A stretch of 64,000 bases of DNA. Origin: Oscarella lobularis (Eukaryota; Porifera; Homoscleromorpha; Homosclerophorida; Oscarellidae). The stretch is from contig NC_089189.1 of assembly GCF_947507565.1 (NCBI RefSeq), forward strand, positions 2,108,001-2,172,000, read 5' to 3'. Below, piece by piece: positions 31,852-42,935 of the stretch; position 1 is the stretch's first letter; each line of letters starts with the position of its first letter. The notes under the pieces were generated by a model. The model made no database searches. It worked only from the letters and a program-made list of their open reading frames with translations, and was not told where the DNA came from. The position numbers and the translations under genes are program-made.

Positions 31852-33668
31852 ATGGAAAAAGGCGAAGAAGGGGAAATCGTCAACGTCAGCTCGGACGAAG
31901 ACGACGTCGTCCTCCTCTCCGACGAATCGGCAAACAAACGCAGCCACCTAGTCGACTCAATCAAATCCAAGTCGTCAGAGAGCGAGGAGGAGGAGAAAGA
32001 ATCGAACGAAGTGGCGTACGAGAAAATGGAACGCGATTCGAGCTCAGACGACGGCCAAACGGCATCGAAAGAGCACGAAAATATGGAAATCGACGACGTG
32101 GACGTGGAAGCGAGCCGAATTCATCGCGTCATCCCGAAAGTCGATTGCAAGGAGAAAATCGTAAGAAATCGATTCTGGGGAATAATAGTTAGTTAACTCA
32201 ATTTTTCACTTTTAGATTTTTGCTCTCGACGTGTCGCGAGAGTCGCTTTCGCGAACGTTTCGATCGCAATCGAGGTCGAGCTGAAAAATCAATTTTTTAT
32301 AAAAGAGTAACTTTAACGAATTTAATTAAAGTGAATCTCGTACGACGTTGATGCTCTGCAAAATGGCTATCGATACGTTTGTCAAGACGAAGGCGAAGAT
32401 TAATCCGACTCACGAGTATGCGATTGTCTCGTTGACGAATAAAGCGGAAAAGGTTAGCCGGTTTAGTTTTAATGTACCAGTGCGTCGTTCATGTACGTGT
32501 GTGCGAATCAATGTCAGAATTTTTTTCAGTGTAGGAAGAAGGTCTGTAAAAGGATAGGTATAATTATATCTATCCTGGAAGCAATACCCCTCCCTCCCTC
32601 TCCCAAGAAAAAATTAAATTATTTGTAGACTACTTAGCAGTGCTTCAAAATGATGATGACTCTAAGTGGTTACGTTTACGTCTCCTTTAGAAATGCGATT
32701 TCACGTCTAATGCTCTCGTACTTTGCGATTGCTTGCAAGGCCTCAAACCATCCCACGAATCCCCTGCCGATGTATTTGGTAAGCGAATGCCGTTACCATC
32801 ATTTGTTTGATTTCTTTTCGTGAGGCTGATTCGTTTTTTAGATATGTCTTCTCTAATGGAAACTGTGTACGTTTCTCTCTGCGTCTATATAATCGTCCTT
32901 TTTTTGTTTCTATTCTTTTATTTTTTAGAGCTGAATCTGTTTCCCTGCCGGACGTTTCCGATCCTAGTCTTCCTCCTCCGTACGTCGTTCGTCTCATTCT
33001 GATTTACACGCGCTCGCGCTGCCATCCGAAGTTGTCGAACGGGAACGCGGATCTCTTTGCGTCGCCCTACTTCTTCTTCGACATTCTCTACATTCATCAA
33101 CCGCCAACGCAGAATCCGGAGTGCGAGGTAAGCAGAATGGGGCTCATAAGTAAACAGGAATACGCTCTGTTATTATAATCAAATGCAGTAGAGTCTTTTT
33201 ATAAAGGTAATCCAGCCTTTGCCATATTGCATGACGGTAGCAAGCAATGAGTGACCTGCTAATGTTCTAACAGACTACTGTACCTTGATTTTTAAACAGT
33301 GAATGGGCTCTATAAGACAGCCTAAGTAGTTTTGAAACAAATAGGCACTCAGGAATCAATTTTTAATTAGGCATTTATATAGAACAATTCGAAATAAGTG
33401 TTTGTTTAATTTTAATTAATTAATCGTCACGGAACTCACCCTTAATACTTGTCGCTTGATTGGTTGATTCTCTTACCAGGCTATATATGATGAATTGCTT
33501 CATCTTGATCGTCGCGAAGCGAATTATATACTCGAGACGAGTTGTCAGAGTAATGCCGTTAGGCTGTTCAACGCGATGAGCCTTCTCATGGGTCATCCTC
33601 TTCAGCGCCCTCTTCAAATGGAGTCGTCGGCTGATGTGGATAAGCTTGATAAGCGTTTTGTGCATTAA
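31852..33668 (+). CDS. BABAM1: BRISC and BRCA1-A complex member 1 (MERIT40), 329 aa
   Basis: Seven exons in frame (990 bases): 31852-32160, 32216-32274, 32332-32452, 32691-32778, 32842-32866, 32929-33127, 33480-33668. The product has 329 residues, the same length as I recall for the human protein. It starts with an acidic Ser/Glu-rich tail (EEGEIVNVSSDEDD), then the vWA-like domain: KVDCKEKIIFALDVSRES, MAIDTFVKTKAKI, HEYAIVSL, PPPYVVRLILIYTRSRC, and SPYFFFDILYIHQPP, close to the vertebrate PPPYVVRTLLVYSRPPC and YFFFDVVYIH motifs. The C-terminus AMSLLMGHPLQRPLQ matches the conserved AHPLQRP motif. MERIT40 stabilises the BRCA1-A and BRISC deubiquitinase complexes with BRCC36 and Abraxas in DNA repair. 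The donor of exon 2 (GTCGAG) is weak, but the frame requires it. Confidence 0.95.
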
Positions 33669-34203
33669 AATTAATTTCGTAATTGATTACTTATTGGCTC
33701 AAGCGGTCTGCGTAATGAACTTTTGAGTTATATCGCTGGATAATTTAAAAGTGAAGTAGATCGTTTACGAGCAGCTTTACGCAGAAGCTTTTCTTTGCTG
33801 TCTACATTTTATGTAGCTGGAGTTAATTGATTCTCTTATACGATATTTTGTGTCTTAGCTACATCGCTTTGGACAGGTTCACCTACTGAAGACGTCGGCA
33901 AGTTTCTGGCAATCAGTGTAAGCTGGGTTTGAGGTGGGGGCCCGTGACACAGCAACGCACAAATGCTTCTCACAATGCGGAGAATGTAGTAGGAACAGCA
34001 TCCGGTTATGAAGATAGTTGCAAACGTCGTCCCTTTTCTGTACTCGCTGCAGTAGTGTTCACGGCCGTTAGCGAGCAGTCGCCATCTTCTTTAGCTCAGA
34101 ATGTTGTCGTATCATAGGAGAACTCGCGTGTTTTTAGTACACGGATAACAGCACGTTAATCAACACAAACACACCACCATGCTATAAAAGTTTCTTGGAA
34201 AGG
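33669..34203. other. Intergenic region with a repeat remnant
   Basis: Between the 3' ends of BABAM1 and the C1q gene. Bases about 33930-34130 resemble the right half of the interspersed repeat at 36590-37300 (shared: GGGGGCCC, 'cacaatgcggag', 'catccggttat', 'gttagcgagcagtcgcc'). The rest is AT-rich with nothing recognised. Confidence 0.55.
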
Positions 34204-35956
34204 TCAAAGTTTGTATGCCCCAAAGAAGGCATAAGGAGCGTTGATGTAATATTGACTGCCGCCAGCATAAACAGATACACGATCCCCTTTCAGCAAAAAC
34301 CTCATGAAACCTGTTTGTTCTTCATGGCTTTTATATGAACTGTGGTCAGTGGAGCGGTGATAGACAACGTTGTTGTCGTTGATACGAATGCGGAAATAGA
34401 TGCTTGTTCCAGTGCTTGACGGATAGAAGCGCATTTGGGCATAAATGTAGTAAAGCCCGTCTTGAGGTGCAGTAATGTAACCGTTGCTGTAAGTCATTCC
34501 ACCCCTGACAAACGATTGATAGTTGCCATTAGTTGAAGTCGTCCACTGCGTAATCGTTTGACCTGAAGTATATAGTTAGCGCCGACTGAACTTTCAGATT
34601 CGAAGTTCATGTGTATAAGCATACTGCTTGACATGTAACTGCCGTAGTTTCCATACAGATGAGCTGCCGGCCGATCAGAGCTTGAAGAATAATTCAGACG
34701 AAGAGTAATCACTTCTTCCTGCAGTTTTCTTTTCTGTTGGGATTAAAATATTTTACGTATTATATATATAGGACTTTTTGTATGCACAAATTACGTCGGC
34801 CAGCAGTGACTGAACAGACAGTTCTAGCTTCTTGTACTAATGAATTAAATCAATAATAACTTAAACGTTTTGAGACCTGTCCTTACCTGCGTCTCTAGCG
34901 CTTTAAATGGCTCAAAATATTTTCGCAAAATGTCTTCACTGAGCTAAATTTATAAGTAATCAATAAGTTGCCTTACCTACGCTAAGGTGTGTAGATTAAT
35001 TTTTTTTACCTCGGGCCCAGGCACTCCTTGAGGTCCTGCCTGCCCCTTGTAACCGGGAAGACCCCGATCTCCCTTTGGAAAATCAATCGGTTTCATAGCG
35101 ATGCATCATTTAGCAAGTACCCTGTCTCCCTTAGACCCTCTAGATCCAATGTCTCCGGGATGTCCCGGTGAACCCTAGTCGCTTTATGAGTTTGTTTCGA
35201 AATTTAGTACTTCTTTATGTGTACCGGATTGCCGTCATCTCCTGCAGTGCCCCTCGGCCCTATCAGGCCTTGTTCGCCCTAGAAAACAAACAATCGAATA
35301 CTTGTCTATTGATCTCACGTGCAGAGCAATGATCAATCTAGGAGGACTAATTCTAAAAGTCTTGTCTTTTTACTTTGAATCCCGTATCGCCTTTTACGCC
35401 CTTTGTTCCTTGTAACCCTCTGTGTCCCTAGAATCACCTGATATAAGCAAACGAAAAACGATAAACTATTCCACCTGAATTCCAGTGTTGCCTCTTGGCC
35501 CTTGAGGCCCTGGCGAGCCAACGCAGCTTGGTCCTGGCGGACCAACAACGCCAGCAGGTCCCTGTTTGCCTTGACTTCCGGTTGGACCCGTCAACCCTTG
35601 TTCACCCTACACAGAATGTTTTGATTCAGTAAGGAAAGGAGTTAAAAATGCCTTTTGTCCGCGATCTCCTGTTGCACCCGTGGTTCCTTTATCGCCTTTG
35701 TGTCCCTAGAAGTGCGTATAGTTGGCGAGCAACTAATATAGCAGCTGATAGCCTTAGCATACACGAACTCCCTGCGGACCTGGATGACCTGGGTAGCCCT
35801 AAGAAACCGTCTTATTGCAGTAGTGTAGTCTGTAACGGCAACGCTCATTTTTACACGCTGTCCCTGCACAACGTTTTCATCTGAGCCATTTACTGCTGAA
35901 GACAGAGCGAAGGCAATGCAGAGGGCAAGAAGTGGAGCTATTTTGAGCATAAACAT
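34204..35956 (-). CDS. Secreted collagen-like C1q-domain protein, copy A (371 aa)
   Basis: Twelve exons in frame (1116 bases): 35956-35855, 35798-35763, 35705-35652, 35606-35475, 35427-35374, 35278-35225, 35174-35121, 35072-35010, 34943-34887, 34836-34795, 34733-34625, 34562-34204. Exon 1 is a signal peptide (MLKIAPLLALCIAFALSS). Seven exons, each a whole number of Gly-X-Y triplets in phase 0, make a collagen stalk (GYPGHPGPQGVR, GEQGLTGPTG, GDRGLPGYKG). A short helical neck follows (LSEDILRKYFEPF, LELSVQSLLAD), then a globular C1q head (GLYYIYAQMRFYP, TGFMRFLLKGDRVSVY, AFFGAYKL). The protein probably trimerises and is secreted; such proteins bind sugars or microbial surfaces. Intron 3 starts with GC (AAAAG|GCATTT), a GC-AG intron, where copy B has GT. 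Confidence 0.92.
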
Positions 35957-36130
35957 GCTGATTGGAGTATAGCTAGAAGCTTCAAGTTTAGTCTGCGAGC
36001 AAAGAGAGAATGCGCGGTGTCCTCTGCTTGGTTTGCCTATCTACGCTCTGCTTGATGGCACACACAATAGTTTGGCCAAATACAATTACGAAACGGCCAA
36101 TCATTCTTTTGGAGCTTTGTTCTCCTTGGT
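35957..36130 (-). promoter_or_regulatory. Duplicated upstream region of collagen-C1q gene A
   Basis: Similar to 39183-39400 upstream of gene B: both contain 'aagcaaagagagaat', 'tcctctgcttggtt.gcctat.tacgctctg' and 'gtttggccaaata'. The conserved blocks suggest that the promoter was copied with the gene. Confidence 0.5.
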
Positions 36131-36589
36131 AATGTCATTACTGAAGTGATTGTCTTAGCAGTTTTGGATCAAGATGTTTACGTAATGTTGCCAGCGGGAA
36201 TTACGTTGTGCAAATCAATAAGTATGTTCATAAACTCTCTGATCCGTTGAAGAGATAATTCTCACACTACATACAGAATTTTTTGACGATTTTTTCTCCA
36301 CGAGGCAAGAGGGTAAATTTTATGTATTTATTTGGTCTGTGACACCATGGTGGCACTGAATGCAGTGCTGATTTTGAATGTTTTATAGATTTGAACGAGT
36401 CTGTACCACCTATCTGACGCAGTACAAGATAATTCGTATCGCGTACCACGTGATTGCCGTGACACTATTTCGGTCGTAAAGAATTGTTTGCTCGCAACAA
36501 GAACGGGGCCAGGGTAGCCGCAATGCGACCTTTTACAAACTGGCAAGGATCGGAAACTGTAATGTATCTTCTCGACGGTTCCGGGAACC
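36131..36589. other. Intergenic region between the two C1q genes
   Basis: No gene recognised. Short minus-strand frames have no motif. Confidence 0.4.
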
Positions 36590-37300
36590 CCCTATGAGTC
36601 TTTCACGAGACGACGAGTGCATCCGCTCCGTGGTAAGCAATCCCGAGTTCATCGCTTCCTCTTATATCTTTTGCTATGACCGTTTCTCTTGGCTATGCAA
36701 GTCTACTCGACGGTGATTCGTTTGGGGGCCCCAATTCATAACGAATACGTTTGCGCTCCCTCTAAATATTTATAGTTTACTTTTCCGACATTAGCCAGCT
36801 TAAAATGTAGACGTTTAGTGCGGGCATATACATATATGTCTTCTTCTTAGGTGTCACATGATTTTCTTCATTGAAAGAGGAATTAAGCCAATGGAACATA
36901 AGGTTCGTTTCATTTCTTTGGGGTCCAGTGGTGTAGGCATAGATATGGTGTAGGCGTGCACTTGGGGGATGGACTAGTACATTGAGGTGAATTGCATGCT
37001 GTGCCACTGCCCGTTTCCGTTCCTGACAATGTGAGCTGAGGCTCAGGGGATGGCACAGCAGCGCATGAAGCTCTCAAAATAATCAAACCAATACTTTATT
37101 TATGTATGCACGATGCGGAGAGTAGTGAAGGCGGCATTCGGTTATAGAGTAATTGTGAGCCTCCGCCGTATCCTTGCTCGTATGCTTGAGTCTCTGCCTC
37201 GCATTCAGGTAGTAAGTTGGAGAGGCCAGTACTTGTAGTTGCTTCCCTAAGGCTATTAGCGAACATTTGCCACGTGCTTTAGATCGCTTCTCTATAAAAT
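36590..37300 (+). repeat. Interspersed repeat, unclassified family (copy 3)
   Basis: Same orientation and block order as 28575-29305: 'catccgctccgtggtaagcaatc' at about 36620, TTTGGGGGCCCC at about 36720, 'cagtggtgtaggc' at about 36927, 'gcatgctgtgccactgcc' at about 36990, and the end 'ttgccacgtgctttaga' at about 37280. It sits between the two C1q genes. The blocks are more diverged than between copies 1 and 2. Confidence 0.65.
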
Positions 37301-37430
37301 GTACACGTAATGTAAGTTCAGTGGTTTTTTTCTTATAACAGCGTGGCATGCAGTGCTGCTCAAGTTGAACTCGCAGTACGTGGTTTAATTAATTAAATAC
37401 TGACATCAGCGCGCTAATGAAACAAACAGA

Positions 37431-39182
37431 TCAAAGTTTGTATACCCCAATGAAGCCATAGGGAGCGCCAACGGCATATCTGTTGCCATCGGCGTAAACA
37501 GATACACGATCCCCTTTCAGTAGAAACCTCATGAAACCTGTGTGCTCTTCATGCGCTTGATACGAACTGTGGTCGCTGGAGTACTGTCGGACAACGCCAC
37601 TGTCGTTGATACGAATGTAGAAATAGATCCCCGTTCCAGAGCTTATTGGATAGAAGTGCAGTTGGGCATAAATGTAGTAAAGCCCGTCTTCAGGCACAGT
37701 AATGTAGCCGTTGCTATATGCCATTCCTCCCCTGAGAAACGATTGATAGATGCCATTAGTTGAAGTCGCCCACTGCGTAATCGTTTGACCTAAATAATTA
37801 GATAGTGTCGACTGAACATTCAGATTCTAAATGCATGTGTATTAGCATACTGCTTGACATGTAACTGCCGTAGTTTCCGTACAGATGAGCTGCCGGCCGA
37901 TCAGAACTTGAAGAATAATTCAAACGAAGAGTTATCACTTCTTCCTGGAGTTTTCTTTTCTGTTGGGGTAAGAACGTTCTACATATATAGACTCGTTTGT
38001 ATGGTCACAGATTACGTCGGCCTGCAGTGACTGAACAGATAGCTCTAGCTTCTTGTACTAATAAATCGTAGATCAAGAACTATTTTAATCCTTTGAGCCC
38101 CGTCCTTACCTGCGTCTATAGCGCTTTAAATGGCTCGAAATATTTTCGCAGAATATCTTCACTAAGCTAAATTGATATATTAGTTAGGGATAGCTACTGT
38201 GTGTAAGTAAAGAATTATTTTAAAAAGAGTTAATTTATGTTGCTGTTCCAACCTCTGGTCCAGGCACACCTTGTGGTCCAGGCTGGCCTTTGTAACCGGG
38301 AAGACCTCGATCTCCCTATCAAAATCAAAACTTGTTTGCGTGATGTATCAGTTCAAACTGCAAGTACCTTGTCCCCTTTAGGCCCGCTATCTCCAGGATG
38401 TCCTGGTGGACCCTAGACAGTATATGCAATATTTTGAAATTTAGAATAGTTTATGTGTACGGGATTGCCGTCGTCTCCTTCAGTTCCCCTTGGCCCTATC
38501 AGGCCACGTTCGCCCTAAAAACATTGATCCCAGGTTCAGAGCAAAGATCAATCCCTGAGAATAGTTCTAAAAAATAGAATTACCTTGAATCCCGTATCTC
38601 CTTTTATGCCTTTTGTGCCTTGTGGCCCTCCGTGTCCCTAGAATCACGTGATGTAAGAAGACCCAAAAAGATAAACAATCTCTCACTTGAACTCCTGTGC
38701 TGCCTCTTGGTCCTTGAGGCCCCGGCGAGCCAACGCAGCTTGGTCCCGGCGGACCAACAACGCCAGCAGGTCCCTCTTTACCCTGACTCCCCGGCGAACC
38801 CGTCATTCCTTGTTCACCCTACACAGATTAGTCTAAAATTTACCAGAGCCGAAACAAGTCAAACACACCTTGTGTCCGCGATCTCCTGTTGCACCCGTGG
38901 CTCCTTTTTCGCCTTTGTGTCCCTAGAAGTGCGTAGAGTGTCCAAGCTAACTTGAAAGCGCGAGTCACTAGAATAGGCTAGCGTACACGAACTCCCTGCG
39001 GGCCTGGATGACCTGGGTAGCCCTAAAAAACCGGCAGATTGCACTGCTGTGTAGTCTAGAATGGCAACAAAGGTTCTTACACGCTGTCCCTGAACAACGT
39101 TTTCATCTGAGCCATTGACTGCTGAAGACAGGGCGAAGGCAATGCAGAGGGCAAAAAGTGGAGCTATTTTGAGCATAAGCAT
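37431..39182 (-). pseudogene. Secreted collagen-like C1q-domain protein, copy B, with a premature stop
   Basis: Exon for exon the same as copy A: 39182-39081 (signal peptide MLMLKIAPLFALCIAFALSS), 39022-38987, 38922-38869, 38818-38687, 38637-38584, 38514-38461, 38412-38368, 38315-38253, 38166-38110, then neck and C1q exons ending at 37431. One collagen exon is three triplets shorter (GPPGHPGDSGPKGDK). In the neck exon the codon matching GAG in copy A is TAG (minus strand, about 38117), so translation would stop after the collagen stalk and lose the C1q head. All later exons, including the head (TGFMRFLLKGDRVSVY), are otherwise intact and well conserved. It is either a very recent pseudogene, a headless collagenous protein, or a sequence error. 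Confidence 0.85.
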
Positions 39183-39400
39183 GCCGCTACGTCCGAAATT
39201 TAGAGTGGAAGCAAAGAGAGAATCTGTAGCGTCCTCTGCTTGGTTCGCCTATTTACGCTCTGAAGCAAATTTGACAGACAGGTTGACAGCATAGCACATT
39301 AGTTTGGCCAAATATAATTACGACGCAGCCAATCATTTCTGTGGGGCTTTGTTCGTCTTTGTAAATGTCATTATCTAAAGCAATCACTTTAGCTGCTTTG
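39183..39400 (-). promoter_or_regulatory. Duplicated upstream region of collagen-C1q gene B
   Basis: Counterpart of 35957-36130, with the same conserved blocks upstream of the start codon. Confidence 0.5.
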
Positions 39401-39779
39401 ATATCAAGATGCCCGCGTAGCGTTTACTGATTTCAATGCTTAAACCGACGCAGCTGGATTGATTGCGCCAGGTATTTATTTGCACTTTCTACAGTACAAT
39501 CGATTTATTGCAGATACATATAAACACGTGATTTCTGTCCGGGGAGTTACACGAAATGAATCAGCACGCTGATAGAGGTGACGCAACGCCGTTTCTGCCT
39601 CAGCCCTCAAGCAAACGCTTCTATCGACGCTCGAGGTCATCCAAGCTTCGTCCAGTTGCAATGCTGCTTTCGTACGTTCTAATAGGCATTCGTTCGCAAG
39701 TTGATCGCCTCAACGGATCCTCTCTCAGACGAAGGGCCGCTCCGCGTCGTCTCAGAGTCTCGGCGAGACGGGAGGAGTA

Positions 39780-40060
39780 ATTCCGAGCAGGCAAGTCTTT
39801 GCGACGACGCAGCGGGCTCGTATTCTCCGATTCAAAGCGCTTTCTTCTCTACAAGTTGCGCAAAACGACTCCGCCCCCTCACTTCTGCCACGAGGACGCA
39901 TCCGCTCGCCGGTAAGCAATCCAGCCCTGATCGCTTTTCTGCGTGCTCTCATGGAGTTTAAAACCCTTTTTCCCGTCGGCGTCGCGGGTTGCACGACCAC
40001 GTTTTTCTAAAGGGGCCCCCTTAATTCCTCTCCAATCGCGTGTCATCCGCTACGTACTAG
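39780..40060 (+). repeat. Partial copy of the interspersed repeat family
   Basis: It shares 'ccgccccctc...cgaggacgcatccgct..ccggtaagcaatcc' (about 39865-39925) and AAAGGGGCCCCC at about 40009 with the left part of the 28575-29305 copy. The right half is missing. Confidence 0.5.
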
Positions 40061-40178
40061 TTGCGACTTTGGGGAGCTATAGCGGTCAATTTCCACACTA
40101 CTACTCTTTGAAGGTAAACTAAGACTGCATACACTTCTTTTGCCTGTATTTTTTGTTGCGTTTCTCTTTTTCAGTGGA

Positions 40179-40417
40179 ATGCTTTGGCATCTAGAGAGAG
40201 GGGGTTGGGCGGCTTACGCATCAAATGATATGTGTCGTCATCTCACAAACTGGACAAACGCGAGGTAAGCGGCTATGTAGCATGATACGCGAAGGCGGAA
40301 GTACATGGTCTTTCCTTTTTTGCTAGGGCTGATGATGATGAAAGCTGGTGGAACAGCCTTTCGAATTGTCAGCGGCTGCCAGACATAGATGAAGAGAGGA
40401 AGAAAGAATTTTTTTAG
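40179..40417 (+). CDS. Small protein of unknown function (58 aa)
   Basis: Two coding exons, 40179-40264 and 40327-40417, with a phase-2 GT-AG intron of 62 bp; 177 bases in frame. A non-coding 5' exon probably ends at AAG|GTAAAC (40113), and its acceptor TTTTTCAG falls four bases before the ATG. The product starts MLWHLERGGWAAY, has NDMCRHLTNWTNA across the junction, and ends in a charged DEERKKEFF tail with two cysteines in all. It has no signal peptide or membrane helix. I do not recognise it. Three good splice sites and the unbroken frame across the intron support a real gene; a mitochondrial or nuclear small-protein role would be a guess. Confidence 0.5.
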
Positions 40418-42935
40418 TTCTTTATTTTGCTTTTGTTTTTTCCTTCGTTAGAGTAGGCGCATAATACACGAACGAACGCGCGTGGCTCTTGCGCTGGCAA
40501 GAGCTACGCAAGCGCAGTTTCCGAGTGCGCTTCTTTGGTAGCGCATTCGGAAGCTGGTCCTTGCGCGGCGCAGCTCCTGCTCTAGCGCACGGGATTTCGC
40601 GGGCTTGCGCTGCTCAAGACACAATAGCTAGGGCTGCAAAATTAAAAGACACGAAGTCTCTTTTTAAATTTTATTTGAATAAAGGTCCCGGATGTAGAAA
40701 GCGAAATAAAATTCTCTCTGCAGCAGCTGCGTTCTTGTGCGGGGAGAAGAGAGCCACGTGGCTCCCCCTCCCCACTTCGCTCACCTCCTCCCACGTGTGA
40801 GAGGAGGTGAGCCCGGTGCTCCTTGTCCTCCCCACGGCGTCTTCTTCGGCGCTCCTTGTCCTCTTCTCAACTCGCTCCCAGTGGAGGGAAGCGAGAAGGG
40901 ACCTAACTTCCCCCCAGGTCCAAGGGGTGAGACATACTCCCATGTCCCCAGGGCCGACTTTCACCCAAGCGGCAAGGAGGAGAGCGCATTAGACGAGTTA
41001 ACCTCCAGCTCCCAAGGAGGTGGGATCACCCAATCATCCCGCAGGTTAAAGGCCTTCAGTATACCCCTTTAAGGCCCAAAGGGGGTACCCTCGCCACCGG
41101 GGCACGGGGGGAGTCATTAACCCAAGACCCGGGAGGACCGCGATTTTGCCCACAGCGTCTTGCCCAAGTGGGGGATGGTAGTTATCACTCGTACCACCAA
41201 GAGTAGGGCCGCTCTATCGCCCCGGCAGAGGTGCGGCCTCTTTTCGCTCTCGGCCCGGAGGGATGGCTGCGTCTGGCCTCGTCGGATTGGGGGAACGACT
41301 ACGCGACAAAACAAGTGAAGCGGGGAGTAATCAAAAAGCTTACATGGTGAAAGTAGGAAAGACTCCTGGAGCAAGGACGGCTTTGTTCACCAAAGGAAAC
41401 TACAGTCGAGAAAAAAGAGGCTGATTAATGTTATTCAAGTTTCTCATGTGAGAGCATATACAAGGTCTGGAAAGGTAAACACTTGCCTACACTTTTTCTG
41501 CGGTGTCTTATCTACATTTTTTAAGTATAAATGTCTGGGTAAAAACTAAAGTCCTTAGAAACACGCGTTCATTTTATTATGTACCTATAGGAAAGAATGT
41601 TGTGAGAAAGTTCCACGTTGAAGCGAAGCGCACACTCTGGCGAGTTACGCCTATAAAAAGAGAAGAAAACGTTCGCCTGCTCGGGGAAACGTCTCTGCGA
41701 GCCTCACTTGTATAGGCAAAGCAAGAGTCAATGCGTGAACAACATTATAGGCGATGAACTGCGCGTGGGATGATCGAGAGAACCGGCCCTTTCCAAAACG
41801 GTTGCTAGCCGCTTGGACACCTAGAAAAAAGTCTAGTGAAGCGAAAGAAAACGAGCGCGACTTTGATCGACCCAGGATTGCTGGCCAGGAAGTGGATTCG
41901 AAAACGCTGTCGGCACTTCAATGAAGCGTCGCCGGCACGCTTTAGCTAATCAGAGCTTCCTCAGCGCTTGCGACGACGCAATCGAAGGCCGGGGAGGTGT
42001 TCCTTGTCACGACTAAGCAATGGATAGCGTATTTCGGTGCCGATCCCATTGTGGGGCCCCCTTACCGAAGATGAGGCGCTGCGATGCTCACCGCTTCGTA
42101 TCGACACTTTCTTTAGTTCCGACGGTGATAGCTGTTGATCTTCATCGTCGTCTGGCGAAAAAACAGCCGAGGAAAGGTGTCTCGGTCTTTCGTAGATAAA
42201 ATGTACCCGGATATACAGACAACACGTGACAGTTCGCATTTTTGTGACCAAAGTAGACCCCAAAGTCGATCACTGATGTAACTCAGCAGTAAGGCAGAGG
42301 TCACTGTTATTTTGCCATTAGCACTAACCTCTGACTTCACTGAACAAACTAGAAGGGTCAAGGAAGCAGAACAACATTGTTCCTATGTATAACGTTCCTT
42401 TAGGCAGACGCTGCATGGCTTTGTTTCTGCAGTAATCTGCTTTAGTAATAACCTCTTTCCTTACTGCGGAGTGACGTCATTGATCTAGCTTTGTATGCTT
42501 TAGATTTCTTATTTGCATACGTGGGTGTCTTTTGTATTGTGAATTTACACTGCACAGTAAAGAAACTTGAAGAAACCGGTCACAATACGTAATTAAATTA
42601 AGCAATGGTTCCCATTGCTGTCGCGCGTGAGACGACGCATCGTCCAATGGATTCTCTAGGGCGGTGCCCAGTACTGACTCCTCTTTAAAAACGCTTCAAG
42701 CATTACTGACTCCGATCACCGCCTAGCTCTACTCTACTCAGCCTGAGTCACACACGCGCTCCACGACACCGTCTGACTCTTCTTGGGAGGTGAAAATGAT
42801 ACATATAAAACGACCGTTTGGAAAACCGCTTTAGCGTCTATTGAAAACGTATATGTGTAATAAATAGGCGCCGGCCTTGCGGCTTAAGTCTCCGTGACGG
42901 CGCGTACGTAAACTCCTACATATAGAGCTGCGACA
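40418..42935. other. Gene-poor region with a GC-rich island
   Basis: From about 40735 to 41330 the sequence is strongly GC-rich and full of short repeats of CTCC/GGAG and 'GGGGTACC'-type blocks, unlike the rest of the window. Open frames occur on both strands, but none has a motif. Near 41860-42070 a weak resemblance to the GGGGCCCC repeat family occurs (GTGGGGCCCCCTTACC at about 42050). No gene is supported. Confidence 0.45.
42801..42810 (+). promoter_or_regulatory. Possible TATA box of the gamma-glutamyltransferase gene
   Basis: 'ACATATAAAA' about 130 bases before the first possible start codon at 42936. A single motif match, so weak. Confidence 0.35.

Noticed and set aside
34560-34637. 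Direct read-through of the C1q neck into the head in one frame
   Set aside because: The continuous frame ends early; a GTATGC...CAG intron with phase 1, also present in copy B, restores the C1q head exactly.
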